Below the pieces are notes generated by a model. That model saw only the letters and a list, made by a program, of their open reading frames with translations. It did no database searches and was not told the origin of the DNA. The translations under genes and the position numbers were made by a program. Positions 1 through 8,969 of a stretch of 26,415 nucleotides of DNA are shown piece after piece; within the stretch, counting starts at the first letter, position 1, and the number at the start of each line of letters is the position of its first letter. This DNA comes from Amphimedon queenslandica. Taxonomy: Eukaryota > Porifera > Demospongiae > Haplosclerida > Niphatidae. Location: assembly GCF_000090795.2 (NCBI RefSeq), contig NW_003546374.1, forward strand, positions 153,367 through 179,781, in the 5' to 3' direction.

Positions 1-2
1 CC

Positions 3-83
3 AAAGATTGTGATAATGACAGCTTTTGGATATCACCATCTATGATTCAATTGGACTTGAAGAACTTAATTCATCCTATGTAG
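3..83 (+). CDS. possible 3' end of an exon, product unknown
   Basis: The first bases read without a stop as 26 codons ending in TAG at 81-83, including the segment DNDSFWISPSMIQLDLKN, whose composition looks coding. The other frames here are closed or unremarkable. The upstream part lies outside the window, so neither the start nor the family can be judged. It may be the tail of a host gene or of another transposon. I do not recognise the protein, and 26 codons is short enough to occur by chance. Confidence 0.2.
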   Translation, partial: KDCDNDSFWISPSMIQLDLKNLIHPM

Positions 84-475
84 GACGTCCACAAATTGTT
101 AGTGGCGTCAAACGGTGACATTTCCCATTTGTTGCCATCTGTGTAATGAGTGAAATGGAGGTGACAAGTAGAAGATAATGGATAGATCTGTAGCTCCAAA
201 TACCAATGTTGTGACCGAAATGCATAAAAGGCAACCACGGCAAAACTCTCAAGTATATTTTAGAATTTGAATAAAACTGAACAGAACTTTCACAGAATTG
301 ATAATAGATTAAAAGCATGTACTTATATTGACAATTACTGATCACATAACAGAATATAAACATTAATTAACACGTAGTTACATCATAATTAAGTAAACAT
401 AAATCATAATAATTAAAGAACTGAAATACCTGGCAGTAATGAAAGTAGTAATAATAGAAATAATAATAACAATAA
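84..475. other. AT-rich non-coding stretch
   Basis: No convincing reading frame or structured repeat is visible. The end (about 445-475) is a loose run of AAT-like trinucleotides directly before the foldback element at 483. A 95-codon minus-strand frame covers 76-363, but it has no recognisable motif and looks accidental. Confidence 0.5.
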
Positions 476-482
476 TTCATAG

Positions 483-977
483 CAAGAGTATATAATGGAG
501 GAGGAGAGTGTCTTGCCGATACTGCATTGATGCATGAGCGCGTATCAGCTGAATGTCACAATCCGTTTTACCTCTGTATACTATTTGTATGAATTTCATG
601 AATAAATTATTAGTCATCTGACTTGGGCGTGGTTTCACGTGTTGATTATTAATAATGGCAGATGCTGTGTGCCCTCTCTGACTCCACTTTGATTGCTTCT
701 ACCTCAGCATCTTCCTTGGATGCAATTAGAGAATGCTTTGAGAAGGAAGAAGGTTATGTTGTTACAGCCAATACTTCGTAGTCCATCTCTAATCATACAC
801 ATGCTACCACGTGTGTAGTATAACCACGCCCAAGTCAGATGACAAATAATTTATTCGTGAAATTCATAGAAATAGTATACAGAGGTAAAACGGATTGTGA
901 CATTCAGCTGATACGCGCTCATGCATCAATGCAGTATAGGCAAGTAAGACACTCTCCTCCTCAATTATATACTCTTG
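483..977. mobile_element. foldback (long-TIR) element with 7-bp target duplication
   Basis: Bases 483-634 and 822-977 are reverse complements of each other with only a few substitutions and one 4-base indel, giving arms of about 155 bp. The arms begin CAAGAGTATATAAT. The element is flanked by TTCATAG at 476-482 and again at 978-984, a perfect 7-bp direct repeat that fits a target-site duplication. The arms are far too long for a classic MITE, and the form resembles Mutator-like or foldback elements. The short duplication does not settle the superfamily. The core of about 187 bp is unique within the window and contains a small ORF. Confidence 0.8.
662..781 (+). CDS. 39-aa ORF in the core of the foldback element, unknown
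   Basis: Between the two arms an ATG at 662 opens a 39-codon frame ending in TAG at 779-781. It encodes a Ser/Thr-rich first half and an acidic second half with SLDAIRECFEKEEGYVV. The composition is more protein-like than the surrounding AT-rich DNA, which makes a captured exon fragment possible. No catalytic motif is visible, and a transposase cannot fit in this space. It may equally be a chance frame. A different ATG at 654 gives only a short peptide. Confidence 0.25.
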   Translation: MLCALSDSTLIASTSASSLDAIRECFEKEEGYVVTANTS

Positions 978-984
978 TTCATAG

Positions 985-1806
985 TAATAATAATAATTAT
1001 AGTAATACAATAAAAGTAATAATCCTAACAATATCACAGTACTAAAATACATAAAGAATTACATTAAAAAAGTTACATTATGGTGTATGCATTATACTAA
1101 CTTGAGTAACTGTATTATTTTTATTTGCCCTATGCTGTTGTCAGCATTGAAATTGATATTGACTGAGTTAGGCCATGATTCTTCATATGAAAATGCACCA
1201 TGCTTATGACAGCATTTTCCCCTTTACCAGTGTCAAATGATTCATTGATCACGATATTAACCTGCTGAAGCATAGCTTCATAGCACACTCCAATGATATC
1301 ACAATTCCTGGAGTAAGAAAGTATATTTGACCTGCTTGCAGTCGACTTAAAGGATAGTGAACCTTAAAAAAGTAAATAGGCTAGATACACTGTAATGTTA
1401 TAAAATGTTACCTGTTGAGCATAATGAAAGCTATAATGTGCTACAATAATTCGCATAGAAAGTGGCCTTGTCAGTGGGGGATTGTAATTGTCTGCCACAT
1501 CAGTACACAGCCATTTTATCAATAATTGTACTACCTTTCCTTTCTAACCATACTTCCGTGATGCAGTGCCTTTTGCATTGCCTGACTGTGATAAATATAA
1601 TACTTGAGATATTACAGTTCTAACTTACCTTAGTTATCCTTTCCATATTGCATGTCAGCACTTCTTATAATCAGTGAACTTATCTCTTTACAAGTGGCAG
1701 CACATAGGCTTCATTTTTTCAATATAAGGCAGGTAGTGTCATCACAACATGTCAAATGTTTGAGCACTTGCCTTGACCTGAAGCCCTACACATTATTCTG
1801 CAGACT
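985..1806. other. non-coding stretch left of the two-gene transposon
   Basis: AT-rich DNA with no recognisable gene, RNA or ordered repeat. It starts with a short AAT-type run next to the foldback element and ends at the TTAA that borders the 1811-5494 transposon. Confidence 0.5.
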
Positions 1807-1810
1807 TTAA

Positions 1811-1895
1811 ACAAGAAGGTGCACTATATAATTATTCACGTAACGTCATGAAATCGCTTCCGTCGATCACAGTATAAAAGGGGGTGCCCTGGGCA
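1811..1895 (+). repeat. left terminal region with terminal and subterminal inverted repeats
   Basis: The outer 12 bp (1811-1822) pair with 5483-5494 on the opposite strand. The inner 24 bp (1872-1895) pair with 5458-5481. The inner block starts GTATAAAAG and ends GCCCTGGGCA. Confidence 0.8.
1873..1880 (+). promoter_or_regulatory. TATA box for the plus-strand transposon gene
   Basis: TATAAAAG lies 170 bases upstream of the proposed ATG at 2050. Short upstream ATG frames occur between them, at 1900 (5 codons) and at 1935 (about 20 codons). The same box in the mirror copy precedes the opposite gene, which argues that it is functional rather than chance AT richness. Confidence 0.5.
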
Positions 1896-2049
1896 CAATA
1901 TGGCGGCCACATTTTGACATTTGAAAGTTACAAAATGGCTGCCGCAAAGGCATGGCTGTTATCATGGTTCAATCAGTGGCATAACACACCAAAATAACAT
2001 TAAAAGTTGTAAAGGCAAGGCTATAAACCCACAAGCACATGTAGACAGC

Positions 2050-2834
2050 ATGGCTACAAGGAAAACGGTATAGTTCACCTGAACTAGTGAAAACAATTAT
2101 TATCAAATTTCATTAAAATATTTTTTTCTCAAGATTCATATTATATATTCTGAAGATGTGTCTGACAGCCTAACACAGGCTATCAATGATGCTGTCCGGC
2201 AGGCTATACAAGCAAGTGGTGAAGATATAGCCCTCAACAGCACCAGCACACAACAGACCACTACCAGCAGCAGTCAGCCATCTTCAGGGAATGATTCCAG
2301 CACAAGACCCCTTCGTCTTTGTCCTCAGCCACGTCCTATGACTGTCAGTGGAAATATTCAACCGTCAACAGGAAGAAGTAAATTAAAAAATTTATAATTA
2401 AAAAAAGACAAAAATGAATAATAATATTAATAATAGGGCTGAATGGATACGGGGATGCTGACGAGCCTCCGGTACTTGGTGGGGACAATGCGTGTCCGCA
2501 CTGCCACCTGACGCCATGTATCATTGAAAAACCACCGTCATGGCTCAGGGGCAGTGCCAGCCCAAGTCTCTCTAATGCCACGAAAAGGTATTCTCTCTAC
2601 CGGAAGTTCTGGTCACTGCTGGCAAGGCTCCGAGTATGGGAGGAACCTCAGTATGTCGCACTGAAGGCAACCTTCACCTCCAGTGATGACAAGAGGGAGG
2701 TAATGCCTGTGTGCATTGTCACTGTGAGTCTTATATTGATAAAAGTCTGACTAATAACTTATGTGTATTAGGAACTGAGAAGGCGGTACCCAAATCCACC
2801 AGGCGTCCCATACACAGACTTTCAGCCGTCCTAA
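2050..2834 (+). CDS. small accessory protein of the two-gene transposon (CPHC-x4-C protein), 4 exons
   Basis: The model is exons 2050-2067, 2134-2377, 2437-2723 and 2772-2834, with introns of 66, 59 and 48 bases that begin GT and end AG. The phases join to a 203-aa frame ending in TAA. The first exon (MATRKT) is the least certain part. The N-terminal half is low-complexity and rich in Ser, Thr and Gln. The C-terminal half is compact, with a cysteine motif CPHCHLTPC (residues 107-115), then KRYSLYRKFWSLL, DDKREVMPVC and the terminal RRRYPNPPGVPYTDF. I recall proteins with this CPHC...RRYPNPxGVPY signature as multicopy uncharacterised proteins in sponges and cnidarians, but their function is unknown to me. 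It lies tail to tail with the transposase gene, 227 bases apart, inside the same terminal repeats. A DNA-binding or transposase-partner role would be a guess. Confidence 0.7.
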
Positions 2835-3061
2835 TAATAAAATAATTAATTAATTGTTAGTATGTTAGTAACTTAGCTTTTTCCATTATACATGTAATCC
2901 CTCTTCATAAATACGTCCAAGCTTTTATAACTGTTGGGCCTCACAACCATCACCTACATATCATAAGTGATGTACATATAATCAAAAATCATACCTCAAC
3001 ACTTTAAAATTTACAAAATGCAGCAACAAACAATGACATCAATAAAAGTGGCAAGCACACT
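2835..3061. other. gap between the two convergent transposon genes
   Basis: The 227 bases separate the two stop codons and must hold both 3' ends. AATAAA-like signals occur just after the plus-strand stop (AATAATAAAATAA at about 2833-2845). No reading frame of interest is present. Confidence 0.45.
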
Positions 3062-5426
3062 TCAATAGTCTTCCTGTTCATCATCTACCTCATCTACCTC
3101 ATCACCATCCAGAAAAATGTCTTCATCATCTTCATCATCAAGAACTTCACATATTGAAACCTCTTCAACTGGTTCATTAGGCCTACAGTCGATCCAAAAT
3201 GACAGTAATGGATACGCATAATTTAATTAATTTACCTTATGTCTACTTGATTTTTCTGCAAATATACCTTCCACACATTATCAGCAAACTGGTATGTCTT
3301 CTCAACTAATGCTTTGAACGGTGTACGCCTATCTGGTCTTCAAATGTCAAAGATATACCGTTCACTCGTGTGTGGTCTTTCAACATTTTCATTCTAAGAG
3401 TATCACTTTAAATCAGTATTAGTAAATATCAGTCTTACCCAATCCATAACTGCGATATTCATTCTCATTCTGAAGGTTGTAGTACCGAAATGAATCCTTT
3501 TGGGGAGATAAGTGAGTAGATGATGATTGAATGACTCCACCCAAAATGTATCCTGACACTGTAAAACATTATAAAGTAATATACAATGCAGTCTGAAACT
3601 ACTTTCCGAACAGTATGATTCAGCATTTACATATATCAAGGTTTGCTTCAACTTCCTAGTGTATGCTTCCACTGCATTGGGGTCAGTTATAAGCTTCTTT
3701 GATGGTGCATACCCAGGACGTCTACAGCTGGAGGACTGATTACAGTTGGAGTGTTTACCCTATCACATACATATACCAACATACTTATACTAAAAATATC
3801 TAACTCGATAATGATCAACAATATTTGTGATCGAGTCTCGTAGATTCTCTGGAGACTTATTACAGTTCTTCATACTGTAGTACAGGTGTGTCTTCGTACT
3901 CTTTCCTATGATACATGTACATGTAATCATATTGTTTTCCATTGTCCCTTACTCTTATCTGACAGTTCTGGATACCAAGTTATACCTGCCCTTTTCTTTG
4001 TCCCTGTTGCTATAGATGTCATTGCTTTTGCTACATTTTTAGTCCCTACAAACATATAGAAAAAAGAAAAAGTATAACTACTTACCATGCCATGTGTCAT
4101 AAGAGTTTTTCAGTTGTAACTCCTCAACAATATATGACGTCACAGATGGTGAATTGTCATGAGCTACCTCCGTAACATTCAATCCTATTTTATTTCATTA
4201 AACAATTCATTCACTTCTTTCAGTACCTTTTGACATTACTAATGGCAATACTTCCTTAGTACAGGCAAGCTCCCTCGTCTGTGCACAGGTGTGTTCTTTT
4301 CTGGAAAGTGTCACACAGCCAACAATCTTGTGGATACTAAAGAAATTGATGTACAAAGTGAAGTAAAATACACTACAAATACAAGTACCTTCCAGAAAGA
4401 CACGGGACAGTTGTATGGTAGGCATTGGCTGTTGAGTCATGCCTAGCATCAGTGATGACCCACTATGAATTAATAAAAATAATTATGAACTATTATTAAT
4501 ATACAGTACCTCTCCATCAGTCTCATATTCTGAGGTTGCCTTTATTTCATCAATTGCCTTCGTCATTGATGCTTCAGCACAACTTTCAATAGCAGCTACA
4601 TACCCCTTTGAATTATATACTACAGTGAATACATTTACAATGCTACAATGAAGCTCAAAACTAAAATTACCTGAATCAGTGTACCTCTTACCAACTGTAC
4701 CAAGAGATGCCAATCTACAGAAATGGTAGTATTGTGATGGGAGCATTCCAGCACAAGTAAACGCATGTATGAGCCTAAAATAATATTAATGCCTTTACTT
4801 TCCATTACACTTTATACTTACTTCTGATTAATTAGGTATCTACTGCCTAATAAACTTGAGCTGGCCCACCATTCCTTTCGATTGCATGACTGACATTGAA
4901 ATTCAGCACGAATCACGTGACCGGACTATAACAATAATAACAATGAAAATAAATTATGAAATAATACTCTAAGATACCTGTCTATAACTGATCATCTTTC
5001 GATTGACCATGCCACACGTACACCAACGAGTCATTCCCAAAACCAAATCCTCAAAAGCAGATACTTCACACACAAACAATGGCTGCTCTTCATCCCCATC
5101 ACCAGCGTATATACCTTATTTATTATCATTAATAATTTAAACATATTATAACTACCTGAGGTATTCAGCATAGCAGAAGAACTACTTGTATCCTGTGACT
5201 GAACTTCAGATTCCTCCTTTTCAGCTAGATCGAGCAAGTGAGACAGCAGTTCCATGTTGTCAACAGGCCGTCTCCTTTTAGTAGCTAAAGACCCCTTAAC
5301 TCGATCAAGCCTAGCTAGAAAATGATCCTTGTCTTCCTTTTGGCCAAAATTCAGCTCCATTTGGTACCGAAAACCCTCTCTTCTTGCGCGTTTCTTCAAA
5401 GAACCAACACCATCTGGAGCAGACAT
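3062..5426 (-). pseudogene. DDE-like transposase of the two-gene transposon, 12 exons, one in-frame TGA
   Basis: Minus-strand exons are 5426-5156, 5114-4978, 4925-4822, 4774-4510, 4462-4389, 4336-4227, 4184-4086, 4045-3953, 3905-3805, 3759-3439, 3393-3236 and 3182-3062. All introns are GT-AG and 40-53 bases long. The phases join to 618 codons. The start MSAPDG lies 47 bases below a TATA box. Residues 122-150 hold CTC and CQSC cysteine pairs. Candidate catalytic residues are D264 in VITDARHDS, D330 or D350 in VAHDNSPS and YDTWHG, and E493 in FWVESFNHH, followed by MDWNENV. This order resembles multicopy transposase-like proteins I know from sponges, cnidarians and fish. The C-terminus is very acidic (DDEDDED and DEVDEVDDEQED). 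Codon 543 (3340-3342) is TGA, so about 75 residues including the acidic tail would be lost. Apart from this the gene looks intact. Confidence 0.75.
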
Positions 5427-5457
5427 TTTTACACGTGTAAAAAAACGGAAACCACCA

Positions 5458-5494
5458 TGCCCAGGGCACCGCCTTTTATACCGCACCTTCTCGT
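5458..5494 (-). repeat. right terminal region with terminal and subterminal inverted repeats
   Basis: This is the mirror of the left end: 5483-5494 pair with 1811-1822 and 5458-5481 pair with 1872-1895 (23 of 24). Here the two blocks are adjacent, while at the left end they are 49 bases apart. Confidence 0.8.
5473..5480 (-). promoter_or_regulatory. TATA box for the minus-strand transposase gene
   Basis: Read on the minus strand this is TATAAAAG. It lies 46 bases before the proposed ATG at 5426-5424, a normal core-promoter spacing for a short leader, and it sits inside the inverted repeat. Confidence 0.5.
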
Positions 5495-5498
5495 TTAA

Positions 5499-5928
5499 GT
5501 GTACTTGCCTTTTACATGTACTGCATGGTATAAAATTCTTATTCTCATAAATTTTCATTCCGGTATTCTGGAGTCCAGGAAGACTGATTCAATGGACTTC
5601 AGCGTAATTTCTGACGAACAGAAGAGCCCTGAGAATGTAGTCATAAGTCAAAGCATGCATTTGGTGTCATCCAGCATTTCCATGTACTCTAATAAAATTA
5701 ATTACGTAACATTTAATTGTAAGTTTGGTATTAATCCATTCATTGTGTAGTTTTTTATGAAAATGTGAAAGGGCTTATAACTCAGGAAAAAAGGCTTCGC
5801 TACTGCCGATTTTTGTGTCAAAAGGAAGGATTTTGTTTGTATAACATGATTTTATAATTAATTGAATTGAGCCTAGGTAAAATTTTTTGCAATTATGAGC
5901 CAATAACTCAAAATGATAATTTCCACAG
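5499..5928. other. non-coding stretch right of the two-gene transposon
   Basis: Mixed AT-rich DNA. A plus-strand frame covers 5499-5750 (a possible ATG at 5592 gives MDFSVISDEQKSPENVV), but it has no recognisable domain and is crossed by the transposon boundary, so I do not call it a gene. Confidence 0.4.
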
Positions 5929-5955
5929 ATAGCCTGGTTTTTTTATATCGGGTCA
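5929..5955 (+). repeat. single diverged terminus of the 19624-20045 MITE family
   Basis: The segment starts ATAGCCTGGTTTTTTTATAT and ends CGGGTCA. It matches the right terminus of the MITE at 20018-20045 with a few changes. No matching left terminus was found within 500 bases upstream, so this is probably a truncated or decayed copy. Confidence 0.5.
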
Positions 5956-8252
5956 TACAGTATCCTGTACCGAACATGAAAATGAAATACTCGCTCAATT
6001 CATTGCCTCTGAGTTACGCTCTATTGAAGACAGACTAATGAAGGCTGAATGTTCATTTTTTGTTGTATGGAGCAGAATTAAGCATCTTTTACTCCTGCAA
6101 CCCACCAATGCTGCTCTCACACTGCCGTGCTGCTTAACATTGATACCTTCAAACTAGCGCAATGTCACCATACCCACTTAGTCTACCTCCAAACTCAACC
6201 GTGTAACTAATGGTGAAAGCCTTTGAATAATGAAACTACTTAACATTAATGTTTACTTTGTATAATCATTTGACCATATGGATGTACCTTCAAAAAATTT
6301 TTCATATTAATCGCCATACATGTTTTAACTATTATTTCGAATCGTTTGTGATGGTACCCTATAAAAATACTGAAGACTGGAGTAACTTTCTCCTATTTTT
6401 AAAACAATTATTAACAGTCACATTCAACAACTTAACAAAATGGTTGGCTCATACCTTTGATCAAAAATCTCAATGTAAGTGCTACTCTCTAGGAGAAATG
6501 GCTTGACGCATACAAGTGTCCTGTTTGTTGATACTTGGAGATACTTTTCCCAATAGAAGTTGAAATGAGGCGACAACCATTAGATTAAGTGCTTGAAATC
6601 AGCTGTATTGGCTGTTTCAACCTCCTGTAACAAGTGATGATATACTTCATGGGCAGGGCGGCTGCTCATCCATTCCCTCACTCATATCCTACGATTTTTT
6701 CTTTCTTATGCTTTTTAGTTATTACAACTGCGAGTACAACACCACACGCATTAACTTGCAAAAAATCAGCCATTTTTATAAACCTTTTTCTCAACTTAAT
6801 AACATGTGTTGCAAGGAACAAGCTGCTCCAGTGTATTGTTTTTGATGAACATGTTGCCTACAACCATGTTGCAGGCAACAAGTTGCCCAGTGTATGGGGG
6901 CTTAAAGTATAAATAGATAACATCATTCACAAGTTACAAAACAATTAATATCAATTATCAATTCCATTGAAGAAAGATTGAACCATTAAACCAACTTAAA
7001 GACAATACAATAATGAAACTTGGTTTTCTCTATGATCATTTTTCTGCCTGTGCTGACACATTCAGCCCTGTAGTATACCTTGCTAATAAATTAAAGTTTA
7101 AGAAAGTCATTTATATCTAGTACTTGCAGCTGACACACAGTGACAATAAGCATCACAAGCCTTTACATCATTTAAAAAAGCCAAATAATATAAGAATTCC
7201 ACTTTTAAATTGTACACTAATAATAGAGATAGCTAATCATGCAGCATTAAAATGCATTAAACATGATAGCAGGCAATTAGCTTTCATACAACATCTGCTC
7301 TTTCACATTTCTCCATCATACAACTCAGTATTTCTTTCGTTCTCCAATCAAAATGACATGTGACCATCTCAAGGGATTTTCAGATATTTAAGTTCATCTT
7401 ATTCTTCTTGCTACTTGCACCATCATCTGTGTACTTGGCTATATAACAAACACCTATAAAACAAAAGTTTATAACTTTATTATGTAAACTATGGTCCCTG
7501 ACTTTCATATCTCTGCAAATGACTCATACAACACATGAGTGGAGTATTCTTTGGATAAATTACAAGCAATGTACCAAGTCTTTGGCTTCTTTTTGTCCAT
7601 TTGGCATCTACTAATTACACATTCATAAACATATTGAACGACCTGGGGCACAGTTCCCGCTTGTTCCCAAAATTGTTTTCATTGTCTCGCTATTTATATT
7701 TAAATATTCGTATGTCTAAACTTCAAATTTCTTCTATACACATTCTATTGGAGTAAAAAGAAACCTCTGCCTATGCTCCTACTTAAAATAGGTGTTGTCA
7801 CAGGAAGAAAAATGGCGACTATCTCAACTAAAGTTGGGGCAATCCACGAAAGCTTTCTAGCAGTTAGATAACAAACATAATACTTTGAAAAGACTGCAAC
7901 CGCACTGAAATAAGTACTGTACAGAAGAAAATTTTGGAGGGACTGCAAATTGCAAAATTTTGGTGATTGGCGAATTTTAATTTCGCAAATAATTGTGGCC
8001 AGGTGCCATTGAGCATGTGCATGATGGTTCAAAGCGGCGAATGTTTTTGGTGATTGGCTATCAAAATGACAAATTTGCCGAAATTAATTACATCCAAAAT
8101 TTTATTCTATACTTTATTCTAGCCACATTAGAAAATGCATTTTACATATAAAGACAGCTAGACTATAAAATTATTATTGAAATTCATGTTTAAAATTAAT
8201 AATTTTTTTAAAATGCAGATCAATGTGAATTATTCTGTTATGAAAGCTAATA
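5956..8252. other. long AT-rich stretch without a recognisable gene
   Basis: All frames are short and lack motifs. Around 6800-6900 there is a cluster of ATGTTGC and GGCAACA words that can pair with each other (for example near 6810 and 6850-6890) and may be one end of another decayed repeat. Around 7930-8100, GCAAAATTTTGG-like and GCGAATTTT-like words recur. Nothing else can be supported. Confidence 0.45.
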
Positions 8253-8543
8253 ATGCCAACCTTTAAATTGTTAATATTACATTACAAGGCATGAAAATAA
8301 AGAATTATTTCCCCCTATAGAGGAATGCAGTTTTCTGCATAAATGCCTCTTATGACGTCACGTTTAGCCACACCCACCGGCAGGAAGTAAATTGGCAGGA
8401 AGCAAAAAATGCATCTTTGAAGGCTCATATCTCAGTGAATAAATTTTTTTAGACAATGGGAGTTGGAAAACATCATTATTATGGTCAGGCTATCATATAA
8501 AGACCATAAAATAAATACCCTAAAAAATCACTGCACTTACACT
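8253..8543 (+). repeat. solo arm of the TTAA foldback family
   Basis: This segment is clearly homologous to the right arm of the element at 18622-19274. Both share TTACATTACA, AATAAAG, TTTGAAGGCTCATAT and TTTTTTTAGACAATGGGAGT in the same order, as well as the ACGTCACGTTT or ACGTCACATTT block. It ends at TTAA (8544-8547), as the full element does. The opposite arm is missing here. Confidence 0.7.
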
Positions 8544-8547
8544 TTAA

Positions 8548-8961
8548 CTACAGTAGGATCAGAGTCTACAAAAGCCACTAAATGAGCTTACTATATACTT
8601 AAGTTGAAGTTTTAAAGTAGCTTGACAAACAATATTTATGCATGGATTTTGCAAGAGATTACATAAATATATACATAATGCTGGTACTAGTACCTTTTAT
8701 TTTGCTTTTAATAAATGTAATTATACTACTAACCTTGTATTGTCTTGCCCCATCTATGCCTAATCTTTAAATATTAATTATAAGTAATATTGAACGGATT
8801 TGTATAATTGTATGTCATAGTTGGACAACAGATTTCAGTTTTTTTACAGTAGTTTAAATTAAGATTGGCACATGCATGCCGATAAATAATGTATTAGTAA
8901 TGTGTGGGTGTCTAGTATTTGTGTTGTGGACATACATGTACTACGTACATTACTATTATGT
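8548..8961. other. AT-rich stretch without a gene
   Basis: No supported feature between the solo foldback arm and the hAT-like element. Confidence 0.45.
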
Positions 8962-8969
8962 ATTGAAAT

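Larger units (their letters stand above)
1811..5494. mobile_element. two-gene DNA transposon, probably Kolobok-like, TTAA target duplication
   Basis: The element is bordered by TTAA at 1807-1810 and 5495-5498. Its termini are inverted repeats: ACAAGAAGGTGC on the left and ACGAGAAGGTGC on the right (11 of 12 match). A second inverted repeat of 24 bp, with one mismatch, lies at 1872-1895 and 5458-5481. It contains TATAAAAG and the short palindrome TGCCCTGGGCA. Relative to the right end, the left end carries about 48 extra bases between the two repeat blocks. Inside are two convergent spliced genes, a small accessory protein on plus and a DDE-like transposase on minus. TTAA duplications are known for piggyBac and Kolobok elements. 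The transposase shows no piggyBac features that I can see, so Kolobok-like is the better guess, but the superfamily is inferred. Confidence 0.8.

Noticed and set aside
76..363. 95-codon minus-strand frame
   Set aside because: No motif and a composition typical of translated AT-rich DNA.
839..1052. Plus- and minus-strand frames in the right arm of the foldback element
   Set aside because: They are readings of the inverted repeat and the adjoining AAT-type run, rich in Tyr and Asn, without any domain.
3561..3604. A 44-base GT-AG intron inside exon 10 of the transposase
   Set aside because: Removing it breaks the frame, while reading through keeps the phase and all downstream joins. A 72-base alternative (donor in TATGTAAAT) keeps the frame but has no other support.
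1872..5481. The 24-bp inverted repeat taken as the true ends of the transposon
   Set aside because: No duplication flanks these positions. The outer 12-bp repeats next to TTAA on both sides give a better boundary.
5499..5750. 83-codon plus-strand frame just right of the transposon
   Set aside because: It starts at the transposon's border and carries no motif, so it probably arose by insertion.
7745..8032. 95-codon minus-strand frame
   Set aside because: No recognisable domain, and the region includes AATTTTGG/GCGAATTTT repeat words.
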